Source of the DNA: Clostridia bacterium
GTDB lineage: Bacteria > Bacillota > Clostridia > Oscillospirales > Acutalibacteraceae
Reading direction: 5' to 3'
DNA: 7,257 nt
Assembly: GCA_017437165.1 (NCBI GenBank)
Contig: JAFSBS010000321.1
Location: 1 to 7,257 of the forward strand
Below the pieces are notes generated by a model. That model ran no database searches and was not told the DNA's origin. It saw nothing but the letters and a program-made list of their open reading frames with translations. Positions 1 to 5,457 of the stretch are shown one piece after another. How positions within the stretch are numbered: position 1 is the stretch's first letter; each line of letters begins with the position of its first letter. The position numbers and the translations under genes are program-made.

Positions 1-97
1 ATAATTCAACTGTTGCAAAAAATTCATCAATTCTTTCATAATTTCCATCAAAATTTATTGTGTGCTCTTTTAAAATTTTAAAATGCAGTTTATTCAT
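1..97 (-). CDS. Partial open reading frame of unknown function, 5' end only
   Basis: This frame opens with ATG at 97 and stays open for 32 codons to the left edge, so only the N-terminus (beginning MNKLHFKILKEH) is present. A stop codon lies two codons upstream, which makes this ATG the only possible start. The codons look like coding DNA, mixing Asp, Glu, Gly, Asn and Phe. The ribosome binding site is weak: only a GAG in the bases before the ATG. It is on the same strand as the glycosyltransferase halves and starts about 50 bases after the TPR half ends, so it could be the next gene of that transcript. I do not recognise the protein. The surrounding DNA is very AT-rich, so a chance open frame cannot be excluded. 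Confidence 0.45.
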   Translation of the reverse strand, partial: MNKLHFKILKEHTINFDGNYERIDEFFATVEL

Positions 98-146
98 TAC
101 TCATTATTTGTTTTTTATTATTTATTATTATTTTTTATAATTATAT

Positions 147-626
147 TTATTTAAGTAATTTCAACCTTTCTCTTGCAGGAGCATAACCTTGACGCAGCGC
201 CAAACTATAATATTCACGGGCTTTTGCGGCGTTGCCTGTAACTTCGTAAAATACGCCTAAATTATATGCAGCTTTAAATGAACCACAACCAACAACGCCC
301 ATTTCTTTTTTATTTTCACCTATTTGTAAACATTTTAAATATGATTTTTCAATTTCCGGAAAATAATTTATATATTTATTTATATCAGATAACACTGCTT
401 TCATATAAAACATTCCACAAGCAAAATAAAAATCTGCAGAGTCATTAAAATTATTTTTTTCATTTTCTATTATTTTAATTCCCTCATCATTTTTATTTAT
501 TTCTGATAAATTATAAATATAAGAAATTATACCGGTTTTTCTATATTCTGATTTTATATTTTTTGCATTTTCATAAAATTTTTCAAAATAATTATCTGCT
601 TCACTAAATCTTTTTAATATCCACAA
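147..626 (-). CDS. TPR-like C-terminal half of a frameshifted family 2 glycosyltransferase
   Basis: This frame encodes about 159 residues of helical, TPR/Sel1-like sequence with paired aromatic and Ala positions. It ends in an AAYNLGVFYEVTGN...AREYYSLALRQGY pattern typical of a last TPR unit. The only upstream start is TTG at 626, which has no ribosome binding site and lies inside the end of the preceding catalytic frame. It is therefore very unlikely to be an independent gene. The preceding frame ends YILYQIAKHCGY. Adding one A to the A run at 629-632 turns this into YQIAKTLWILKRF and continues directly into this frame. That junction matches the usual layout of TPR-containing GT2 enzymes (SunS-like): GT-A domain, then TPR repeats, about 360 residues in all. 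The function of this half would be oligomerisation or acceptor-protein binding, by analogy with the family. Confidence 0.75.
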   Translation of the reverse strand: MWILKRFSEADNYFEKFYENAKNIKSEYRKTGIISYIYNLSEINKNDEGIKIIENEKNNFNDSADFYFACGMFYMKAVLSDINKYINYFPEIEKSYLKCLQIGENKKEMGVVGCGSFKAAYNLGVFYEVTGNAAKAREYYSLALRQGYAPARERLKLLK

Positions 627-1225
627 TGTTTTGCAATCTGATATAAAATATATGGGTTGTTTTCGTCATTATTCAATTCCTTTAACAAAATCTCTAAATT
701 CCGCTCACCTTTACCCTCTTGCATATAACCATCATGGTCAAATGTTAGCGGAAGTATAATACCATCAAGCTCTGAATCTATTTGTTCGTGTATTGCACCA
801 CGATATTTAACACCCTTTGGAATTAAACGTGGAATTTGTATTTTGCTTTTGCTTATTTCCCCATCAGACTCTTTGTATGAATTAAGTAATTCTATATATC
901 CGATTTTACCCTCACACGTTAAAAACTTTTCAATATCCTTTCTTTTACCGCTTATTAAGTATTCATCAGCATCTAAAACCAAATTCCAATCACACTTTGA
1001 CTGTTCCAATGAAAAATTACGAGCTGCTGCAAAGTCGTTTATCCAATCAAAATGCGAAATATGAGCCTTATATTTCTTTGCAATTTCTACTGTTCTGTCA
1101 GTAGAGCCGGTATCTGTAATATAAATTTCATCTACAAGGTTTCTTACTGCTTTTAAGCACTTCTCTAAACAGCGTTCCTCGTTCTTTACTATCATTACTA
1201 ACCCTAAGGTTTTCTTATCTGCCAT
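614..1225 (-). CDS. Family 2 glycosyltransferase, catalytic N-terminal half (frameshifted gene)
   Basis: This frame encodes the catalytic domain of a cytosolic GT2 enzyme that would transfer a sugar from a nucleotide-sugar donor. Visible motifs are IVKNEE (12-17), DTGSTD (38-43, nucleotide binding), FDWINDFAAARN (59-70), and the metal-binding DxD within LVLDADEYL (D85, D87). The IPRLIPKG...YRGAIHEQI block (131-149) is typical of the SunS-like, TPR-containing branch. The ATG at 1225 is supported by a strong GAGGAGA ribosome binding site six bases upstream. The gene begins 18 bases after the Nudix stop, so the two are very likely co-transcribed. The frame ends early at residue 203 (NPYILYQIAKHCGY), just where TPR repeats should begin; the missing half continues in another frame at 147-626. 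The glycosylated substrate cannot be told from the sequence. No transmembrane segment is visible. Confidence 0.85.
   Translation of the reverse strand: MADKKTLGLVMIVKNEERCLEKCLKAVRNLVDEIYITDTGSTDRTVEIAKKYKAHISHFDWINDFAAARNFSLEQSKCDWNLVLDADEYLISGKRKDIEKFLTCEGKIGYIELLNSYKESDGEISKSKIQIPRLIPKGVKYRGAIHEQIDSELDGIILPLTFDHDGYMQEGKGERNLEILLKELNNDENNPYILYQIAKHCGY
628..634 (-). other. Frameshift site joining the two glycosyltransferase halves
   Basis: On the minus strand the catalytic frame reads ATT GCA AAA CAT TGT GGA TAT TAA. One extra A in the GCAAAAC run gives GCA AAA ACA TTG TGG ATA TTA, which is in frame with the TPR half. A single-base deletion in a run of four A, real or a sequencing error, explains the split. 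A ribosomal -1 slip is formally possible, because a Lys tRNA on AAA can re-pair with the AAA one base back. However, the full X XXY YYZ heptamer is not present in frame. Confidence 0.75.
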
Positions 1226-1243
1226 CTCAAATCTCCTCGTCGA

Positions 1244-1786
1244 TTATTTCCGACTTTCTAAGTATTTCTCTGCTTTAAGAATTACTGTCTGTGTTTTAGA
1301 ATCTTTTATTTCGCCATTCATAACTTTTTCTATTGCTTTTTCCAGTGGCATTTCAATTACATTTATAAATTCATCTTCATCTAAATCCTGCTCACCGCTT
1401 ACTAAATCAGTTGCAAGATATAAATGAATAATTTCATCAATTAAAGCAGGGGTTGTGTACATTTCACCCAGGTAAACAATATTATTTGCTCTAAGACCTG
1501 TTTCCTTGCGAAGCTCTCGCTTTGCAGCATCTAAGGGGATTTCTCCTTTATCCAACTTACCTGCAGGTGCTTCTAAAGTAACTTTATTAAATGCATACCT
1601 GAACTGATTAACAAATATAACATTTCTTTCATCGGTTATAGGAAGTACACATACCGCACCGGGATGTCTTATTACTTCTCTTACCCCTTTTTTACCATTA
1701 GGCAGTAATATTTCATCACGATACAAGTGGATTGCAACACCATCAAAAATTTCTTCGGATGAAAGCTTTTTCTCTGTCAATTCCAT
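1244..1786 (-). CDS. Nudix hydrolase, ADP-ribose pyrophosphatase type
   Basis: The 180-residue product probably hydrolyses ADP-ribose or a similar nucleoside diphosphate derivative to AMP and a sugar phosphate in the cytosol. The Nudix box spans residues 76-98: G76, E82, then RELRKETGL (90-98). Around it are family features of NudF-like ADP-ribose pyrophosphatases: HPGAVCVLP and a FVNQFRYAFNK strand before the box, EAPAGK leading into it, and an acidic DEDEF loop (136-140) that in characterised relatives carries a catalytic Glu. The first Glu of the usual EE pair is Lys (K94), but the metal-ligand positions E91 and E95 are kept. The ATG at 1786 has an AAGG about 10 bases upstream. It is the first gene of a likely two-gene unit with the glycosyltransferase and is divergent from the phosphatase gene. 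Substrate choice is inferred from family likeness only. Confidence 0.92.
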   Translation of the reverse strand: MELTEKKLSSEEIFDGVAIHLYRDEILLPNGKKGVREVIRHPGAVCVLPITDERNVIFVNQFRYAFNKVTLEAPAGKLDKGEIPLDAAKRELRKETGLRANNIVYLGEMYTTPALIDEIIHLYLATDLVSGEQDLDEDEFINVIEMPLEKAIEKVMNGEIKDSKTQTVILKAEKYLESRK

Positions 1787-1816
1787 ATTAACACAACCTT
1801 ATTAAGTATTGAAATA

Positions 1817-1845
1817 ATTGTACCATAATATAATTTTTCTTGCAA
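1817..1845 (-). promoter_or_regulatory. Promoter of the Nudix-glycosyltransferase unit
   Basis: On the minus strand TTGCAA (1845-1840) is followed after exactly 17 bases by TACAAT (1822-1817), with TGG just before it giving an extended -10. The predicted start is near 1810, about 24 bases before the ATG. The same TTGCAA serves as the -35 of the opposite promoter. Confidence 0.65.
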
Positions 1846-1868
1846 CAATTATAAATACATTATATAAT
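1840..1868 (+). promoter_or_regulatory. Promoter of the histidine phosphatase gene
   Basis: TTGCAA (1840-1845) is followed after exactly 17 bases by a consensus TATAAT (1863-1868). The predicted start is near 1875, leaving a short leader of about 18 bases that contains the GGGGTG ribosome binding site. The -35 hexamer is its own reverse complement and is shared with the divergent Nudix promoter. Confidence 0.65.
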
Positions 1869-1892
1869 AGTATTTGAAACGGGGTGCAAATA

Positions 1893-2498
1893 ATGTATTT
1901 ATACATAATAAGACACGGTGAGACCTACGGCAACTTAAACGGTGATGGCTTTACAGAAACCGATTTGACTGATAATGGTTTAAATCAGGCATTTCTTTTA
2001 GGCGAACGCTTTAAAAATGAAAGAATTGATGCGATTTACACAAGCACTTTAATAAGGGCTGTCAGAACCGGTAGCGAAATATATAAATATCACAAAAACG
2101 CGAATTTCAACATTTTTACGACATTGATGGAAAAAGGTACAGATAAAGATTACACTGGCTTACCTGATGATGTATTACTGAATATTGTACCTGAAGCAAT
2201 TGTCAGAGAAAGAGCACCTTTAGGCGAAGAAGACCAGGAGAAAGCCCTTGAGAGAGCTAAAAAAGTAATTAACACAATAATCTCTGAAAATGATGATGAC
2301 AGCAATATTGTCATAGTTGCTCACGGAATGTTTAATACATATTTAATTTTAGCCGCAACAGGCTTAGGCTTGATTCCCGACTTTAATTTTTCGCAAAACA
2401 ACACAGGCGTTACGCTTATTAGGTATTTATATGAAAACGGGGTTAAAAAAACTAAATTGACTTATGTGAATGACTGCACACATTTAATTGAAAATTGA
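1893..2498 (+). CDS. Histidine phosphatase family protein (phosphoglycerate mutase-like)
   Basis: The 201-residue product belongs to the histidine phosphatase superfamily, cytosolic enzymes that act through a phospho-histidine intermediate. The RHGE signature is at 7-10 with H8 as the likely nucleophile. STLIRAVRT gives R55 in the phosphate pocket, E80 (LMEKGTD) is the probable acid, and H144 in IVIVAHGMFN is the second catalytic His. The length suits the small phosphatase/mutase branch; the substrate is not predictable. I start at ATG 1893, not at GTG 1884. The GTG sits inside the GGGGTG ribosome binding site, which is well spaced from the ATG, and MYLYIIRHGET is the usual family start. Its last codons overlap the edge of a repeat element that may supply its stop. 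It is transcribed alone and ends before the terminator at 2675-2716. Confidence 0.9.
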   Translation: MYLYIIRHGETYGNLNGDGFTETDLTDNGLNQAFLLGERFKNERIDAIYTSTLIRAVRTGSEIYKYHKNANFNIFTTLMEKGTDKDYTGLPDDVLLNIVPEAIVRERAPLGEEDQEKALERAKKVINTIISENDDDSNIVIVAHGMFNTYLILAATGLGLIPDFNFSQNNTGVTLIRYLYENGVKKTKLTYVNDCTHLIEN

Positions 2499-2674
2499 AA
2501 ATGTAAAATTTAAAATTTCGGAACGCGTTGATTATATAAAGAATAAAAAATGCATCTTATTATTTATAGTTGGTAGTACAAATAACTTTAAATGATAAGG
2601 TGCACTTTCTTTTATAATATTATAATTGCGTCGCAGACCCTTAATTTTCAATTTTCAACTTTCAATTTTACATT
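2487..2674. repeat. MITE-like imperfect palindromic repeat
   Basis: Both ends carry tandem TTGAAAA-type units in opposite orientation: AATTGAAAATTGAAAATG at the left, and the reverse complement of ATTTTCAATTTTCAACTTTC at the right. Inside these lie loosely matching GC-rich blocks (CGGAACGCG at 2519-2527; GCGTCGCAGACC at 2628-2639), ATTATA blocks, and a central hairpin at 2551-2604. The whole segment is roughly symmetrical and has no coding capacity. This is the pattern of a short non-autonomous repeat. Similar tandem TTGAAAA or TTGACAA termini are, as I recall, dispersed in clostridial genomes. The exact ends and any target duplication (perhaps CATT) are uncertain. Confidence 0.6.
2551..2604 (+). 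other. Long hairpin at the centre of the repeat
   Basis: Arm 2551-2566 pairs over all 16 positions with arm 2589-2604. Fourteen pairs are Watson-Crick and two are U-G in plus-strand RNA (2555-2600 and 2561-2594). A further small stem (2568-2571 with 2584-2587) extends it. The run CTTTCTTTTAT after it could give weak termination of phosphatase transcripts. On the minus strand the two wobble pairs become A-C mismatches. Confidence 0.65.
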
Positions 2675-2716
2675 ATAAATAAAAACACTCCGACTATGCG
2701 GAGTGTTTTTATTTAT
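2675..2716. terminator. Bidirectional intrinsic terminator between the phosphatase and rnpB
   Basis: The arm 2675-2692 pairs perfectly over 18 bases with 2699-2716 around a six-base loop (ACTATG). The core is CACTCCG/CGGAGTG, flanked by A5 and T5 tracts on both sides. It can therefore terminate plus-strand transcription from the phosphatase and minus-strand transcription of rnpB. It directly abuts the 3' end of the RNase P RNA. Confidence 0.9.
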
Positions 2717-3063
2717 AAGTCGGTAAAACTGTAAGCCGGGTTTTGTCGTTTAAGGCAATCATCTATCTAGACCTTGCGTTGCCACAAGGTTCAAGCCACC
2801 CTTCGGGGTTGCGAATAAATCGCTGTCCGGCAAACTCCCCATTCGGTGTTGCATCAAGTAGGGTTTACATGGCAGTATTGTCTCCAATACCCCGGTGAGC
2901 TCTTACCTCGCCTTTCCACCCTTACCGTAAAAAACGGCGGTATATCTCTGTTGCACTTTCCCTAAGGTTACCCTCGGCGGCCGTTAGCCGTTACTCTGCC
3001 GTGTGATGCCCGGACTTTCCTCGTCTATACTAAAGTATATCCGCGACTGCCCATTTTACCGAT
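2717..3063 (-). ncRNA. rnpB: RNase P RNA, catalytic subunit (probably class A)
   Basis: This is the RNA of ribonuclease P, which removes the 5' leaders of tRNA precursors together with the RnpA protein. On the minus strand the conserved blocks appear in order: GAGGAAAGTCCGGGC near the 5' end, then AGGGTGGAAAGGCGAGG with TAAGAGCTCACCG, then GTAAACCC, TAGATAGATGATTGCC, and finally ACAAAACCCGGCTTACAG at the 3' end. The ends pair as helix P1: TCGGTAAAA (from 3062) with TTTTACCGA (to 2720), 9 bp without a mismatch. A promoter whose predicted start falls at 3062-3063 supports this 5' end, and the terminator starts at the base after the 3' end. Length is about 347 bases, normal for the family. Class A is likely from the layout and the presumed clostridial origin, but I did not fold the whole molecule. 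Confidence 0.96.
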
Positions 3064-3068
3064 GACTT

Positions 3069-3097
3069 ATTTTATTATATTCTTTAAAGTTAGTCAA
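3069..3097 (-). promoter_or_regulatory. Promoter of rnpB
   Basis: On the minus strand TTGACT (3097-3092) is separated by 17 bases from TAAAAT (3074-3069). The predicted start is 3062-3063, exactly where helix P1 of the RNA begins. The two independent signals support each other. A small hairpin (3096-3117) overlaps the upstream edge of the -35. Confidence 0.75.
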
Positions 3098-3148
3098 GGT
3101 CGATTTTTTCAGACCTTTCAAAATTCATATAGCTTGAACCTCTATATT

Positions 3149-3985
3149 TTAAGCCATTCTCATCGAAATATCGAAAGCAGAAACAGAATGAGTCAAAGCA
3201 CCGATTGAAAGAATATCAACCCCTAAAAGTGCTACTGAACGAAGTCTTTCAGGTGTTAAGTTGCCTGACGCTTCAAGCAAGGCTTTTTTATCAACTATTT
3301 TTACAGCCTCTGCCATAGTGTCATTATCCATATTATCAAGCATAATAATATCTGCACCGGCTAAAAGAGCTTCTTTAACTTCTTCTAATGTTCTCGTTTC
3401 AACTTCTATTTTTACTGTATGGCCTATTTTTTCTCTTAAAGCTTTTACTGCAGGGGTAATTCCACCTTTTGCATCAATATGATTATCTTTAAGAATAGCA
3501 CAGTCTGATAAATTGTAACGGTGGTTTTTGCCACCACCACAAGTTACTGCATATTTCTGTAATGAACGAAGGCCCGGTAAAGTCTTTCGTGTATCTGCAA
3601 TAGTTGCTTCAGTTCCCTCTATCTGTTTTACACACTCATTTGTAAGAGTTGCGATACCACTCATATGCTGAAGAAGGTTAAGCGCAGTTCTTTCACCTTT
3701 TAAAAGATAAATTGTTCTACCCTCAATTTCTGCAATTATGTCGCCCTTTTTAATATTTTCACCGTCTTTTTGATACAAAGTATATGTAAACTCCTCATCT
3801 AAAAGACTAAAAACTCTCATAGCAACTTCTATTCCGCAAAGTACACCATCAGCTTTTGCAATAAATTTTGCTTTACTTTTTTCATTTTCATCGAGCAAAT
3901 AATCAGTTGCTACATCAATATAGTTTATATCTTCCTGAATTGCTCTTTTGATAACATCATCTACATAAAATTGTGGCAATATCAT
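3149..3985 (-). CDS. nadC: Nicotinate-nucleotide pyrophosphorylase (quinolinate phosphoribosyltransferase)
   Basis: NadC converts quinolinate and PRPP to nicotinic acid mononucleotide, CO2 and pyrophosphate, the last step of de novo NaMN synthesis in the cytosol. The 278-residue product has normal length and the full set of motifs: ERTALNLLQHMSGIAT (98-113), DTRKTLPGLR (131-140, substrate binding), GGGKNHRYNLSD (150-161), ILKDNH (164-169), EVET (194-197), MLDNM (215-219), EASGN (238-242) and IGALTHS (261-267). The ATG at 3985 is chosen over a frame opening upstream (4042). GGGAGG lies seven bases before it, its neighbour nadB ends there, and MILPQFYVDD is the usual family N-terminus. Start and nadB stop overlap as ATGA, and the ribosome binding site lies inside the last nadB codons, so translation is probably coupled. 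It is the last gene of the nad operon; rnpB follows. Confidence 0.97.
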   Translation of the reverse strand: MILPQFYVDDVIKRAIQEDINYIDVATDYLLDENEKSKAKFIAKADGVLCGIEVAMRVFSLLDEEFTYTLYQKDGENIKKGDIIAEIEGRTIYLLKGERTALNLLQHMSGIATLTNECVKQIEGTEATIADTRKTLPGLRSLQKYAVTCGGGKNHRYNLSDCAILKDNHIDAKGGITPAVKALREKIGHTVKIEVETRTLEEVKEALLAGADIIMLDNMDNDTMAEAVKIVDKKALLEASGNLTPERLRSVALLGVDILSIGALTHSVSAFDISMRMA

Positions 3986-5451
3986 CTGTCTGCCTCCCTT
4001 AAAATTATATAAGCAACTGTTGCGAGAGAAAGCGCTTCGCAATAGTCTGCAGTTATCGCAAATTTACCATTTCTTAATCTGTTGAGTATTGCTTCTATAC
4101 GTTTTTTACCTTGATGTATTGCACCTTCATCAGGTATTACAAAATATGCCTTTTGCATTATTTCTCTTATTTCTGTTCTTGTACCTTTTGGCAATGGCGC
4201 TCCGTCATAGTCGATTTCCTCCGACTGTTGTTCTTTTACAGGGTAGAAGTTTGCATTTATACATCTCACAATATCTTCTGCCGCACGTCTGCCAAAAACA
4301 AGCGCTTCTAAAAGTGAGTTACTTGCAAGTCGGTTTTTACCATGAACACCTGTACAAGCACATTCACCTGCTGCATAAAGCCTGGGTAAAGTTGTCTTTG
4401 CGTTAAGGTCTGTTTCAATACCACCCATAAGGTAATGCTGACACGGAAAAATCGGTATTAAATCTTTACTTATATCCACACCTTGTGCTAAACATCCGGC
4501 ATAAATACCAGGAAAACGTTTTTTTAAGTATTCTTCACCTTTATAACGTATATCAAGATAGAAGTTATTGCTACCAAGTCTTCTTGATTCCATAATTATA
4601 GAACGTGAAACAACATCTCTCGGTGCTAATTCAAGACGCTCGTCGTACCTGTCCATAAATCTTTCTTTATTGCAGTTTAAAAGGTATGCACCCTCACCAC
4701 GAACCGCTTCACTTATTAAAAACTGCTCACGATTAGCACCATTGAATGCAGTCGGGTGAAATTGTACATAACTTAAGTTTTTGATTGACGCACCCATTTC
4801 ATAAGCAAATCTTATACCATCACCCGTTGCAACAGATGGATTAGTTGTATATTTATAAACTCTGCCTATACCACCTGATGCTAAAAGACAAAATGAAGCA
4901 AAAACCGTTTTAAACTCACCATCTGACATAACTGTTGCTTTAAAGCCGTTGGTGATTCGGGACATTGTAGTTACCATTGTATTATCACAAAGCGTCACAT
5001 TAGGTAAATTTTGCACCGCTAAAACTAATTTATCAACCATTTCTTTGCCGGAAGTATCTTTATGGTGAACAATTCTTCTCTTTGAGTGTCCACCCTCAAG
5101 AGTTTTTATTAGTTCGCCGTTTCCATCACGGTCATACTCCACACCATACTCAATTGTGCGAAGAACATCAGAAGGTCCTTCTTCAACAAGAGTTCTTACT
5201 GCATCGTGGTCATTTTTTCTACCGCCTGCAATTAAAGTATCTTCAAAATGAAAGTCATAACTGTCGTTTTCCAAATCAAGTACACAGGCAACACCGCCTT
5301 GAGCTAATGAACTGTTTGAAATATGCCTTTCTTTTTTTGAAAGCATAAGAACACTTACCGTAGATGGAAAGTTTAGTGCAGCATAAAGTCCCGCAATACC
5401 ACTACCTACGATTAAAACGTCGTATGAATTTTTTAGTTCAGAAAGTTTCAT
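3982..5451 (-). CDS. nadB: L-aspartate oxidase
   Basis: NadB is a soluble flavoenzyme that oxidises L-aspartate to iminoaspartate, using oxygen or fumarate as acceptor, and hands the unstable product to NadA. The 489-residue protein starts with a Rossmann FAD-binding motif, VGSGIAGLYAA (G16, G18, G21). It continues with SNSSLAQGGVAC (45-56), HHKDTSG (129-135), LASGGIGRVYKYTTNP (190-205), QFHPTAF (230-236, H232), EAVRGEGAYL (248-257), APRDVVSR (276-283, R278), CQHYLMGG (337-344, H339) and GKNRLASNSLLEALVFGRRAA (371-391, R374). These positions match the catalytic His and Arg residues of the E. coli enzyme. The helical C-terminus stops at ILREADR, before the ESRGxHxRxDYP-type tail seen in longer homologues. 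The ATG follows the nadA stop by six bases with only a weak ribosome binding site, suggesting coupling. Confidence 0.96.
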   Translation of the reverse strand: MKLSELKNSYDVLIVGSGIAGLYAALNFPSTVSVLMLSKKERHISNSSLAQGGVACVLDLENDSYDFHFEDTLIAGGRKNDHDAVRTLVEEGPSDVLRTIEYGVEYDRDGNGELIKTLEGGHSKRRIVHHKDTSGKEMVDKLVLAVQNLPNVTLCDNTMVTTMSRITNGFKATVMSDGEFKTVFASFCLLASGGIGRVYKYTTNPSVATGDGIRFAYEMGASIKNLSYVQFHPTAFNGANREQFLISEAVRGEGAYLLNCNKERFMDRYDERLELAPRDVVSRSIIMESRRLGSNNFYLDIRYKGEEYLKKRFPGIYAGCLAQGVDISKDLIPIFPCQHYLMGGIETDLNAKTTLPRLYAAGECACTGVHGKNRLASNSLLEALVFGRRAAEDIVRCINANFYPVKEQQSEEIDYDGAPLPKGTRTEIREIMQKAYFVIPDEGAIHQGKKRIEAILNRLRNGKFAITADYCEALSLATVAYIILREADR

Positions 5452-5457
5452 ATTTCA

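Noticed and set aside
98..146. AT-rich spacer between the TPR half and the left-edge frame as a terminator or repeat
   Set aside because: It consists of A and T runs with no GC-containing stem, and its AATGAGTAATGAATAA stretch is too short to identify as a copy of the repeat at 2487.
1884..1892. GTG at 1884 as the phosphatase start
   Set aside because: The GTG is part of the GGGGTG ribosome binding site for the ATG at 1893, and the family N-terminus fits that ATG.
3064..3068. Extending RNase P helix P1 with AAGTC/GACTT
   Set aside because: The promoter predicts that transcription starts at 3062-3063, so 3064-3068 would not be in the RNA; the pairing is probably accidental.
3127..3147. ATATAG/CTATAT stem after nadC as an intrinsic terminator
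   Set aside because: It has only six AT-rich pairs, a nine-base loop and no real U tract, so it is too weak to call.
3986..4042. A longer nadC start at 4042 adding 19 residues
   Set aside because: The extra residues lie inside nadB, do not resemble NadC, and the start at 3985 has a well-placed GGGAGG.
4089..4406. Plus-strand open frames inside nadB, such as 4089-4406 and 5082-5348
   Set aside because: They lie opposite a well-supported nadB with all family motifs. Their translations are low-complexity, rich in Leu, His and Phe, and they have no ribosome binding site. They are antisense shadows.
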